Of a stretch of DNA of 14,562 bases, positions 1-7,130 are shown one piece after another. Source of the DNA: Dehalococcoidia bacterium (GTDB lineage: Bacteria; Chloroflexota; Dehalococcoidia; SZUA-161). The position numbers were made by a program, and so were the translations under genes. The DNA lies in the NCBI GenBank assembly GCA_014859215.1, contig JACUUS010000043.1, positions 1 through 14,562 on the forward strand. Reading direction: 5' to 3'. The number at the start of each line of letters is the position of its first letter. Position 1 is the stretch's first letter. The notes under the pieces were generated by a model, which saw only the letters and a program-made list of their open reading frames with translations, did no database searches and was not told where the DNA came from.

Positions 1-1
1 T

Positions 2-421
2 ACGGATATCGTGCTTTACGACCTGAAACATATCGATCCAGAAATCCACAGGAGGATGACAGGGGTCTCGAATGAGACCATTCTGGGAAATCTGGCCCTT
101 CTTGTTGAATCCGGCATCGAGACCTGGGTGCGCATACCGATTATTCCGGATTTCAATGATACAATGAGCTTTCACGGGGAAATCGCGGAGATGCTGGCCG
201 GTCTCCCCGGGACCGTAGCCAGGATTGACCTCCTTCCTTTTCACAACTGGTGCCAGGACAAGTATGGATGGCTCGGTATCGATTGGGAGCTCAAGGAGGT
301 GGAGTCTGTTGATCCTTTCATGGTCCAGATATTCACGGAATGCTACCGGGAGAAAGGTTTGCATGTGACCGTAGGGGGCTCCGGTTTTGAAACCTCCATC
401 GAGGAGCCGGCAAGCCGCTAA
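2..421 (+). CDS. bssD: Glycyl radical enzyme activase, C-terminal part (BssD-like), 5' truncated by the window
   Basis: This is the C-terminal part of a radical-SAM activating enzyme. Such enzymes cleave S-adenosylmethionine reductively and abstract a hydrogen from the glycine of the partner glycyl radical enzyme, here the alpha subunit encoded downstream. The frame is already open at base 2, so the GTG at 11 is internal and the gene begins upstream. The SAM-binding CxxxCxxC motif and the ferredoxin-like insert would lie outside the window. What is visible fits the C-terminal half of the family: LYDLKHIDP near the start, then MTGVSN, then the strand VRIPIIPDFND and the segment LLPFHNWCQDKYGWLG. 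The stop is TAA at 419-421. Position directly upstream of the synthase subunits matches bssD in toluene degraders. Family assignment is firm; the symbol rests on context. Confidence 0.88.
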   Translation, partial: TDIVLYDLKHIDPEIHRRMTGVSNETILGNLALLVESGIETWVRIPIIPDFNDTMSFHGEIAEMLAGLPGTVARIDLLPFHNWCQDKYGWLGIDWELKEVESVDPFMVQIFTECYREKGLHVTVGGSGFETSIEEPASR

Positions 422-479
422 CGGTTATGCATAGGTACCCAGCAGCCCGGCACTCATCTCAAGAGGGGGGAACCAGAAA

Positions 480-851
480 ATGGGAAGAAGAGACCAGTGG
501 CAGGATGTCAGGCAGAGCATGATGGGCGACTACACGAAACCAAAGTCCATGGAAGAGTTGGAAAGAATTCCCGAAAAGGCGTGCGGTCTGTGCAAGAACT
601 TCTCTGAGAACGCGTATGCTTCGGATGGACGCGGGTACTGCAATATACTCAAGCATGGCTCGAATATCCAGAAGGACCCGCCGGTATTCTTGACCACCGG
701 GGATGTCGGGTTTATGACATTTTTCAATACTGACGCCTCCAGGTGTATCCATTTCACCAAGATGCAGTTCATAGACACCGACGGCACCGAGTGCGCGGAT
801 CCGGCGTTCCGCCGGATGCAGAGACAAATGGAAAAATTCAACAACAGGTAA
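480..851 (+). CDS. Cys-rich small protein resembling an enlarged Bss gamma (HiPIP-like) subunit
   Basis: This 123-residue protein has Cys at 35, 38, 54, 89 and 105. The pattern CGLCKNF, a glycine-rich turn ending GYC, then C-x-HF resembles the neighbouring gamma subunit (CNECRSF, GDC, C-x-SF), with the same CX2C plus two single cysteines. It differs in a longer spacing before the fourth Cys (34 against 25 residues), a 34-residue N-terminal extension and a charged C-terminal tail (ECADP followed by an Arg/Gln/Met-rich helix). By analogy with Bss beta and gamma it may bind a [4Fe-4S] cluster and pack on the catalytic subunit. This is inference from the pattern only. The start at 480 is preceded by GAGGGGGG at 463-470. 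It lies between activase and gamma genes, where canonical bss operons have none. I cannot name a characterised family. Confidence 0.8.
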   Translation: MGRRDQWQDVRQSMMGDYTKPKSMEELERIPEKACGLCKNFSENAYASDGRGYCNILKHGSNIQKDPPVFLTTGDVGFMTFFNTDASRCIHFTKMQFIDTDGTECADPAFRRMQRQMEKFNNR

Positions 852-1011
852 AGCTCACCGCCGGGCTTCGGAGTCAGCAAGCCCCTTATCGGGGAAAGGG
901 AGGTGGGTATTGTATGCAGTGTAGATTATGAGGCTTCCCAGCTTATGCGGTGGGCTGGTGGGCAGGTCCAGGTCCGTATGTCAATACCAAAATTCCCGGC
1001 ACAGGGAGATT

Positions 1012-1016
1012 GGAGG
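1012..1016 (+). promoter_or_regulatory. Ribosome binding site GGAGG that selects the GTG start of the gamma subunit
   Basis: GGAGG lies four bases before GTG at 1021. It decides the start: the frame is also open from an ATG at 928, but that would add 31 residues with no resemblance to gamma subunits. Confidence 0.7.
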
Positions 1017-1020
1017 TAAC

Positions 1021-1209
1021 GTGCCTACTTGTAACGAATGCAGGAGCTTTTTCCCCTTGGACGAGAATCCCGATAAGGGAGACTGCGTCCAGAGGGTGGT
1101 CGACCCTCGACAGGGGTACTACAGGGCGAAGCCGGTAACCGCCGACCAGGACTCTTCCAAGTGCTCGTCATTTCAGAAGAAGTCCAGGGCAGTATCGGGG
1201 AACGCCTGA
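1021..1209 (+). CDS. bssC: Benzylsuccinate synthase-type gamma subunit (BssC/TutF-like)
   Basis: This small 62-residue protein has the cysteine arrangement CX2C-X14-C-X25-C (CNEC, GDC, SKC), as expected for the HiPIP-like gamma subunit of benzylsuccinate synthase. In characterised Bss that subunit carries a [4Fe-4S] cluster and binds alpha away from the active site. Other family-like marks are RSFFPLDENPDKGDC, the central GYYRAKPV and the terminal CSSFQKK. It uses a GTG start at 1021. The gene lies immediately upstream of alpha with a 36-base gap, the same order as C-A in known bss operons. The length fits the family. The 169 bases before it hold no other convincing gene. An upstream in-frame ATG at 928 is possible but less likely. 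Confidence 0.85.
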   Translation: MPTCNECRSFFPLDENPDKGDCVQRVVDPRQGYYRAKPVTADQDSSKCSSFQKKSRAVSGNA

Positions 1210-1245
1210 AGTCTGTTTGCCTGATGCAAGCAGCAGGAGGATGAG

Positions 1246-3741
1246 ATGACCACAGTAATTGATCCGGAGATCAAGAAACTCGAGGACAGGGGCGAGTGGT
1301 GGTGGGCCGCTGAGAAAAAGCGCTCCACGAGGCTCGACTACCTTCGTAAGGCTATCTGGAAGAAGGGGGCGGTGGGCGGCAACTATCCGGCGGGTCTCAA
1401 GCTTGACCTGGAATACGCTACCCTTTTCACGGAGATGTGGAAAAAGTGTGAGCAAGACCCGATTATGCTCAGGCGCGCCAAGTCCTTCGCTCACGCAACT
1501 GACAACATCTCGATATTCATTACCGACAACGCACAGCTTGTGGGGTATATGGGCAGCGCGCCGCACAATATGACCTGGCGTGTGGACGGCGCCAGCGTTG
1601 TCAACATGGAGGTCTACAATGAGCCGGGGATAATGCCCGAGCCTGTAGAGGAAAGCCTCAAGACGGTAGCCGAATTGAACGCCTACTGGGCTGGCAAGAC
1701 CGCGGGCGACAAGGTCTTCGGCATACTGGATCCGGAAGATGCTGTGAAGTTCCTTTCGGGCGCGATCGGATGGGGCGCGCCCACTTCAGCTTACGGGTAC
1801 TCGGGGAAGAACTACGAGTTCTTTATGACCGGCGAGAGAGCTTTCGAAGATATAATAGCCGCGATTGACAGGAACATCGAGGATGCTGAGGAGAAGACCA
1901 TCGGCAACCCGGGGCCGGACATTATCCCGCTTTACGACCGGATACAGAACTGGATCGCCATGAAGACGGCCCTCGAAGCGGGAATTCGCTGGGCGAAGAG
2001 GTACGCGCGACTGGCCCGCATCGTCGCCGAGAACTTCGAGACGGACCCGAAGCGCAAAGAGGAACTTCTCAGGGTTGCTGAGACGTGCGAAAGAGTTCCG
2101 GCAAAGGTGCCCGGGAACCTTCAGGAATCACTGCAGTATGACCACTTCATCCAGATACTGTGCCGGCTTGAGGCCCACGAAGGCGCGTGGCCCAGCAGGC
2201 CGGACTACTACCACGGTCCGTTCTACAACAAGAGCGTCAACATCGAGAAGAGCATAACCAGAGAGGAAGCGCTGGACCTGGTTGGCGAGTTCATGATCAG
2301 ATGCGCCGAGGTGGCGGGATTCGCCCCGCGGTGGGCGCGTGAAGGTTTGCAGGGAATCACGGGGACATGGGTGTGGACGATTGGAGGCGTCAAGAAGGAC
2401 GGGTCCGATGCGTGCAACGACATGACCGTAGCGCTTCTGCAGGCTGCCCGCCTGGTGCGTGTCGCCAACCCCACGTTCGCCTTCAGGTGGCATCCGAGAG
2501 TGAAGGACGAGGTGCTGCGTGAGGTGTTCGAGTGCATCAGGCAGGGACTCGGCTATCCATCGATGAGAAATGATCCGATATGCGTTGCCAACACGATGCA
2601 CTGGTACGGTCATCCTCTCGAGGAGGCGCGCACGTGGGCGCACCAGGCCTGCTTATCGCCGTGCCCGACAACGAAGCACGGGCACCAGCCGATGCGCATG
2701 GCTTCGGCCACCGCGAACTGCGCCAAGATAATAGAATATGCGCTCTTCAACGGCTACGACCCTGTTGTAAACATGCAGATGGGCCCGCGGACGGGCGACG
2801 CCCGGCAGTTCACGGATTTCGAACAGGTCTTCCAGGCCTGGGTCAAGCAGATGGAGTGGCTGTTCAACACCCTCGTGCGTACGGTCAACCTGGGTCGCTC
2901 CAAGGACCCGGAGTTCTACGGGCGGCCTTTCTTCTCGGGCATTTCTGAACGCGCGGTCGAGTCGGGCATAGATGCCGTGAGCCCGATCGGCGAGCGCGGG
3001 AACGCCTGGATAACGGCGTTTACCTGGGTCGAGAACCCGGACAGCCTGGCTGCGGTCAAGAAACTGGTTTTCGACGACAAGAAGTATACCATGGCCCAGC
3101 TCGTAGACGCACTCGAAGCGAATTGGGAGGGCTATGAGGATATGCGGCTGGACTTCGTGAGGAATGCTCCCAAGTGGGGCAACGATGACGACTACGTGGA
3201 TGATATCATGCTCCGCTGTCTCAGGGAGGCGGCGCGGCACTCGCACATAATCAAGTGTCCGTCGGGCAACAACTGGCCTATACTGCCTGAGAACGTGAGC
3301 GGCAACATCCACTACGCCAACATAGTAGGGGCCCTGCCCAACGGCAGAAGGCGCGGCGATGCCCTGTACGACGGCGGTATCTCACCCGGTCCCGGCCTGG
3401 ACAAGAAGGGGCCGACTGCGGTGCTCAAATCGTGCTCCAAGATCGACCATATAGGAGAAGGGCGGGCCTTCTTGCTGAACCAGCGCCTTTCCCCGACTCA
3501 GCTTGCCGGTGAAAAAGGCTACCAGCTCTGGAAGTCATACCTCAAGACATGGGCCGACCTCGGACTGGACCATGTGCAATTCAACATGGTCTCCGACGAG
3601 ACCCTGCGTGCCGCGCAGAGAGAGCCCGAGAAGTACCAGGAAGTGATTGTCAGGGTGGCGGGTTACAGCGCACACTTCGTTGATATAAGCAGGAAAACAC
3701 AGGACAACATCATTCAGAGGACGATCCAGGGACTGGGGTAG
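1246..3741 (+). CDS. bssA: Fumarate-adding glycyl radical enzyme, catalytic alpha subunit (benzylsuccinate synthase type)
   Basis: This is the catalytic subunit, expected to add a methyl or methylene carbon of a hydrocarbon across fumarate to give a substituted succinate in the cytoplasm. It has 831 residues, somewhat shorter than the about 865 of Thauera BssA. The glycyl radical site is RVAGYSAHF with Gly806 (codon 3661-3663), close to the C terminus. The thiyl radical site is best placed at Cys469 in HQACLSPC. Arg484 (QPMRM) lies 15 residues on, the same spacing as Cys493 and the substrate-carboxylate Arg508 of Thauera BssA. DMTVALL and KWGNDDD (from residue 643) match the protein regions behind commonly used bssA primers, and their about 0.77-kb separation also fits. 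The start at 1246 follows AGGAGG at 1235-1240. The true substrate (toluene, other alkylaromatic, alkane) is not settled; residues near the pocket may differ from Thauera BssA. Confidence 0.93.
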   Translation: MTTVIDPEIKKLEDRGEWWWAAEKKRSTRLDYLRKAIWKKGAVGGNYPAGLKLDLEYATLFTEMWKKCEQDPIMLRRAKSFAHATDNISIFITDNAQLVGYMGSAPHNMTWRVDGASVVNMEVYNEPGIMPEPVEESLKTVAELNAYWAGKTAGDKVFGILDPEDAVKFLSGAIGWGAPTSAYGYSGKNYEFFMTGERAFEDIIAAIDRNIEDAEEKTIGNPGPDIIPLYDRIQNWIAMKTALEAGIRWAKRYARLARIVAENFETDPKRKEELLRVAETCERVPAKVPGNLQESLQYDHFIQILCRLEAHEGAWPSRPDYYHGPFYNKSVNIEKSITREEALDLVGEFMIRCAEVAGFAPRWAREGLQGITGTWVWTIGGVKKDGSDACNDMTVALLQAARLVRVANPTFAFRWHPRVKDEVLREVFECIRQGLGYPSMRNDPICVANTMHWYGHPLEEARTWAHQACLSPCPTTKHGHQPMRMASATANCAKIIEYALFNGYDPVVNMQMGPRTGDARQFTDFEQVFQAWVKQMEWLFNTLVRTVNLGRSKDPEFYGRPFFSGISERAVESGIDAVSPIGERGNAWITAFTWVENPDSLAAVKKLVFDDKKYTMAQLVDALEANWEGYEDMRLDFVRNAPKWGNDDDYVDDIMLRCLREAARHSHIIKCPSGNNWPILPENVSGNIHYANIVGALPNGRRRGDALYDGGISPGPGLDKKGPTAVLKSCSKIDHIGEGRAFLLNQRLSPTQLAGEKGYQLWKSYLKTWADLGLDHVQFNMVSDETLRAAQREPEKYQEVIVRVAGYSAHFVDISRKTQDNIIQRTIQGLG

Positions 3742-3778
3742 GGAAAGTTGGAGGAGACCGTACGTCAAGGAGGAGACT

Positions 3779-4003
3779 ATGAAATGCAGGGAATGCGATT
3801 TTGAGGCGCCCTTGAAGGAGTTCAGGTACCTCTACAATGCCAGGATCGATGCGTCCATCAGTCTGAGGCAGTGCCCCAAATGCCAGACGTGGCTCGCCGC
3901 GGATGAACTGGCCGGTGAGGCCGTTCAGAAAGTAGGCCCCGGCGAGGCCCCGTGGGGCAAGTCGGCGGGTATTGAAGGATTGGCCGAGGACGCTGTAGCG
4001 TAA
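3779..4003 (+). CDS. bssB: Benzylsuccinate synthase-type beta subunit (BssB/TutG-like)
   Basis: This 74-residue protein has CX2C-X25-CX2C (Cys3, 6, 32, 35). The segment KEFRYLYNARIDAS lies between the pairs, and a Gly/Pro-rich tail includes APWGKS. Family knowledge: the beta subunit of Bss binds a [4Fe-4S] cluster in a HiPIP-like fold and covers the active-site entrance of alpha, modulating access and activation. Its position 37 bases downstream of alpha matches the A-B order of known operons. The start ATG is preceded by AAGGAGGAG at 3767-3775. A plain zinc ribbon or rubredoxin-like protein has the same cysteine spacing, so the assignment depends on both position and the conserved middle segment. 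Confidence 0.83.
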   Translation: MKCRECDFEAPLKEFRYLYNARIDASISLRQCPKCQTWLAADELAGEAVQKVGPGEAPWGKSAGIEGLAEDAVA

Positions 4004-4031
4004 CCCCAGCCCGGCGGATGGGTGAACGTGA

Positions 4032-4065
4032 CCCGGCGGGGTGATGCGAGCAAAACCCCGCCGGG
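4032..4065 (+). other. Intergenic stem-loop between beta and beta-like genes
   Basis: CCCGGCGGGGT at 4032-4042 pairs perfectly with ACCCCGCCGGG at 4055-4065, giving an 11-bp GC-rich stem with a 12-base loop. No T-run follows, so it does not look like an intrinsic terminator. It sits in a 120-base gap inside an otherwise compact operon. A role in mRNA processing, protection of the upstream transcript or tuning of subunit ratios is plausible but inferred. Confidence 0.7.
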
Positions 4066-4110
4066 CGCGGCAACTTCGGGGGCTTCCGGCGGAAAGCGTT
4101 CCTGGCTGGC

Positions 4111-4117
4111 GGGGGAG
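4111..4117 (+). promoter_or_regulatory. Ribosome binding site that selects the ATG at 4124
   Basis: GGGGGAG lies six bases before ATG 4124. It favours this start over the upstream in-frame GTG at 4022, which would run through the stem-loop and add 34 low-complexity residues. Confidence 0.65.
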
Positions 4118-4123
4118 TTCGAT

Positions 4124-4462
4124 ATGGACCTGCAATGCCGAATATGTGGTTATAAAGACGATTACATGGAGTTCGCGTACCTTTGCAAGAACGGCTGCCC
4201 GGCATGCGGGGAGTCTGATCTGCGAAGGTGTCCTGCCTGCGGCGCCGAATGCGTTTTTTCCAGAGCCGAGTCTCTCGAAGAGGAGTCCGAGCAGATCGGT
4301 GAGCTGTGCGCGCGGCTGGCCGCGATTACCAGGGAAGCCGGCCCCGAGTCTCTAAAAGAGGGGAGGCAGCTTCTCTCCAGGCTCTACAATATGAACCTGC
4401 GCTGGAACGACCCCGAGCTTGAGAAGTTCATCACCCGGAGACAGAAGGAACTATTCCTCTGA
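4124..4462 (+). CDS. Cys-rich protein with a beta-subunit-like N terminus and an added zinc-ribbon region
   Basis: This 112-residue protein has nine cysteines (5, 8, 21, 25, 28, 36, 39, 43, 62). Its first 20 residues run parallel to the beta subunit encoded just upstream: CRxC, an aromatic, then EF-x-YL at the same spacing (CRECDFEAPLKEFRYL against CRICGYKDDYMEFAYL). It then adds CPAC (25-28), CPAC (36-39) and Cys43, followed by an acidic and basic helical segment of about 65 residues ending in RRQKELFL. It is probably a metal-binding (zinc or Fe-S) protein, either a second beta-type subunit, an assembly factor or an adaptor to the MoxR machine that follows. I do not recognise a characterised family. 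The 120-base gap before it contains a strong stem-loop. Confidence 0.75.
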   Translation: MDLQCRICGYKDDYMEFAYLCKNGCPACGESDLRRCPACGAECVFSRAESLEEESEQIGELCARLAAITREAGPESLKEGRQLLSRLYNMNLRWNDPELEKFITRRQKELFL

Positions 4463-4517
4463 CAGCCTCAAGAGTGCGCGCACACATCCCCGCGGAAAGA
4501 CACCGTGAAGGTGGATA

Positions 4518-5378
4518 ATGAAAGCTAGCGAGAGAAACACACGGCCGGGACTGGAAGTGCCCGAACCAGAAGAGCATTTTTTCCTCAAAGCCAGCGTTAT
4601 AGAGAACCTGGACCGGATCAAGAGACTCGCTTCACGCCACCCGGTAAACGTCCTCGTCGCGGGCAGGCAGGGGTGCGGCAAATCGACGCTGGTAAGACAG
4701 TTCGCGGCTAGGAACAGGCGTCCGCTGGCGACTTTTCAGATTGGAATTCTCTCCGAACCCGGCCAGCTCTTCGGTGAGCACCAGCTGCGCGCCGGCGAGA
4801 CTTCATACCGGGAGTTCCTGTTCCCGAAAGCCATCCAGACTCCCGGGTGCGTCGTCCACCTGGAGGAGATCAACCGGCCGGAACACCCCAAAGCGCTGAA
4901 CATGCTCTTCTCCGTGCTGGCGGAGGACCGCAAAGTATATACTGATGAGCTGGGGCTCATCAAGGTAGCGAACGACGTGGTGTTCTTCGCGACGCTCAAC
5001 GAAGGAGAAGAGTTCGTCGGAACCGAGATGCTCGACGCCGCTTTGCGAGACCGCTTCTATGTGACTCTCATCGACTATCTGCCTCCGGATGTTGAGACCA
5101 GGGTGTTGCACCTGAAGACCGGTATCAGCGAATCGGATGCTCTTACGATTGTCAATGTCGCCAACCAATTGAGGAGTAATGCACAGGAGCCGCTCACTGT
5201 CTCAACACGGCATACCTTGATGATTGCCGAAATGGTTGCGGTAGGGGCCACGGTTGAAGAGGCATTTGTGAACAGTCTCCAGGCGAGCAGGGATGTGCTG
5301 GAATCTGTTCTTCTGTCGCTGCATCTCGAGCTTTCGCTCAAGGGGAGAGGGAATGCCGGAGAATACAGGCTTTACTAA
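4518..5378 (+). CDS. bssE: MoxR-family AAA+ ATPase (BssE-like)
   Basis: This 286-residue AAA+ ATPase has Walker A GRQGCGKST at residues 49-57, Walker B CVVHLEE at 111-117, sensor 1 Asn161 (FATLN) and an arginine-finger-like segment LDAALRDRF at 172-180. These are the marks of the MoxR branch, whose members act as chaperones for assembly, cofactor loading or repair of partner enzymes. bss operons encode such an ATPase (BssE/TutH) after the structural subunits, so the symbol follows from context. The gene overlaps the following VWA-domain gene by 26 bases, as is usual for MoxR/VWA pairs that work as one complex. The start ATG 4518 follows GAAGGTGG. All key ATPase residues are present. Confidence 0.9.
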   Translation: MKASERNTRPGLEVPEPEEHFFLKASVIENLDRIKRLASRHPVNVLVAGRQGCGKSTLVRQFAARNRRPLATFQIGILSEPGQLFGEHQLRAGETSYREFLFPKAIQTPGCVVHLEEINRPEHPKALNMLFSVLAEDRKVYTDELGLIKVANDVVFFATLNEGEEFVGTEMLDAALRDRFYVTLIDYLPPDVETRVLHLKTGISESDALTIVNVANQLRSNAQEPLTVSTRHTLMIAEMVAVGATVEEAFVNSLQASRDVLESVLLSLHLELSLKGRGNAGEYRLY

Positions 5379-7101
5379 CAATTTTCCTGTTGGAGCGACG
5401 GGATGTGCGGTCGAGCCGGGAGCAGATCGGGCCGAAGAGAGAGGGCTCTCCGAGTACTGGCGTGTAAATATTTCCAACTCTGAAGCGGTGGAACTTGCGA
5501 ACCTGCTCCGTGCCCTGCGCAAAGTCGCGGGACACCTGGGTCCCAATGCGGGCGATATCGAGTATGCCGGAATGTCCCGGGGAGGCGGGGCGGCCATCGT
5601 CATAGATCCTGCCAGGGTAATGGGCCGTTACCCTGTGCCTCCCGCGAAGGTCGATCTGCTGATCGGGACCACGGTACATGAGGCTCTTCACCGGATTGTA
5701 TGGAGCGACCATGTCTGGAAGCTCCTCGAACCGGCTGCCGAGGCTGTCGGAAAAATGGACATGCTGCGCATGCAGAAACTGGTCCACACCGGGGAGGATA
5801 TCTACGTTGACCTGGTCGCGGCCCGGTCTGTCCTGGGACTGTACGTGGAAAAGGTGCGTGCGGTCGCGATGGAGGCGAGAGGGAAGAAGATCAGGCCGGG
5901 AACACCGTCAATCGATGAGCTTGTCTACGTGTGGTGGGCCGGGCGCGGCGGAGGAAATGAGGCTTATCGGGAGGCGCTTATAGAACTGGAGCGCCTTACG
6001 GACGCGCTCAGGCTGATCACAGCGGAATCCGGGGGGGTGACTGCCCGGTGCCGGCAGAGAGCGGACCTGTACCTTGAGACGTATCGGAAGCTGGCAAGCC
6101 GGGTATCGGGCTTCAGGGTAATCGACAAGCAGCTCTACTGGTACCCGTCGTCAGTAGCGGGAAAAGAGAAGACGGCTCCCTCGCCGCGGAAGACAGCAGA
6201 CAATAAGCCCCTTTCTCCGTACCTGTCCAGGCAAATCGAACTTCAACTGGCGGCGCATTCCGCTGACATCACGCCGATTATCGAACATATCGTGGGTCCC
6301 GGAGCGGATGTCGCTCCGACTTCCAGGTGGGACTTCAATATACCCGCTCATCCTGTCATCGACCGGAGGCTTGCGGGCAGGTTGAGGGCAATTTTTCTGA
6401 ACTACTCAGAGCGGAAGAAGGTCGTGAGCCGCGGGCTCATCTCGGGAAAGGTCGACGGCCGACGGCTCTACCGTGCCCCGATATCGGGACGGTGCTTCGA
6501 GCAGGTTGACAGATTACCTGACCTGGACTGGACGGTGACACTCCTGCTCGACGCCAGCGGGTCCATGAAGGGGACGAAGTGGAGAATGGTGGAAAACACA
6601 GTGGGGAACCTGCATGCCGCGCTGGCCGGGTACAGGAACCGCTTGCGGGCATACGCGTATTTCGAGATGGACGGAGTATGCATGTTTTCCTCTCTTCTCA
6701 AGGGCAGGCGGCTGTTCTCAATCCCGCCAGGCGGCCAGACGGCCTCGGGGCAGGCGATTATCGCCGCGGCATACTTTATGCCCGGGGGACATGGGAGAAA
6801 GCTGCTGATCCATATTACCGATGGCGAGTCGAATTTCGGTTGTGATGTGCAGTACGGGATCGACTACTGCCGCCAGAAGAATATCAACCTGGTTACGCTG
6901 GCCTGTGGTTATCGGGACCGTGCGGCGCTGACTACACAGTACGGCAAAACGGTCCAGTTCCTGCGAAGCTACGGCCAGCTTCCTCAGGCCATTGAGGACC
7001 TGCTCAAATGGACGTTCGTATACGGCAGAAAGCCGCACCTCTGGAAGGACAGCTATCTCAGATGTTCCGACAGCGGGCTTCCTGCGACCGGGTCCGGTTG
7101 A
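5353..7101 (+). CDS. VWA-domain protein with an N-terminal HExxH putative metallopeptidase domain
   Basis: This 582-residue protein is probably the partner of the overlapping MoxR ATPase. The C-terminal part is a von Willebrand A domain with a complete MIDAS: Asp400-x-Ser402-x-Ser404 (DASGS), Thr463 (GGQTASG) and Asp490 (ITDGES). The N-terminal half carries HEALH at 109-113, a HExxH zinc motif, and Glu148 (GEDIYVD) downstream is a possible third ligand. This layout resembles the DUF2201-type proteins, a putative metallopeptidase domain joined to a VWA-like domain. No signal peptide or membrane segment is evident, so it should be cytoplasmic. The start ATG 5353 has an AGGGGAGAGGG purine run just before it; an upstream ATG at 5293 would add 20 residues that only mirror the ATPase gene. 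A bss operon gene of similar position has been called bssF, but I cannot confirm equivalence. Confidence 0.85.
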   Translation: MPENTGFTNNFPVGATGCAVEPGADRAEERGLSEYWRVNISNSEAVELANLLRALRKVAGHLGPNAGDIEYAGMSRGGGAAIVIDPARVMGRYPVPPAKVDLLIGTTVHEALHRIVWSDHVWKLLEPAAEAVGKMDMLRMQKLVHTGEDIYVDLVAARSVLGLYVEKVRAVAMEARGKKIRPGTPSIDELVYVWWAGRGGGNEAYREALIELERLTDALRLITAESGGVTARCRQRADLYLETYRKLASRVSGFRVIDKQLYWYPSSVAGKEKTAPSPRKTADNKPLSPYLSRQIELQLAAHSADITPIIEHIVGPGADVAPTSRWDFNIPAHPVIDRRLAGRLRAIFLNYSERKKVVSRGLISGKVDGRRLYRAPISGRCFEQVDRLPDLDWTVTLLLDASGSMKGTKWRMVENTVGNLHAALAGYRNRLRAYAYFEMDGVCMFSSLLKGRRLFSIPPGGQTASGQAIIAAAYFMPGGHGRKLLIHITDGESNFGCDVQYGIDYCRQKNINLVTLACGYRDRAALTTQYGKTVQFLRSYGQLPQAIEDLLKWTFVYGRKPHLWKDSYLRCSDSGLPATGSG

Positions 7102-7130
7102 ACTCGTTTATCATCAAAGGGGGCAAGTCG

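Noticed and set aside
928..1020. N-terminal extension of the gamma subunit from ATG 928
   Set aside because: The 31 extra residues are unlike gamma subunits, and GGAGG before GTG 1021 gives a better start.
914..1020. Relic of a third beta-type gene (frame begins MQCR, like the beta subunits)
   Set aside because: The frame stops after five codons and the read-through sequence has no second CxxC or EFxYL segment. The resemblance is too short to support a pseudogene.
2653..3312. Minus-strand open frame of 219 codons
   Set aside because: Antisense to the strongly conserved alpha subunit, with no domain resemblance.
4032..4065. Intrinsic terminator between beta and beta-like genes
   Set aside because: The stem is strong but no T-run follows, and the genes after it continue the same functional unit.
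7008..7130. Earlier start for the FMN split-barrel protein at ATG 7008
   Set aside because: It would overlap the VWA gene by 94 bases and add residues without family resemblance; ATG 7131 has a well-placed AAGGGGG.
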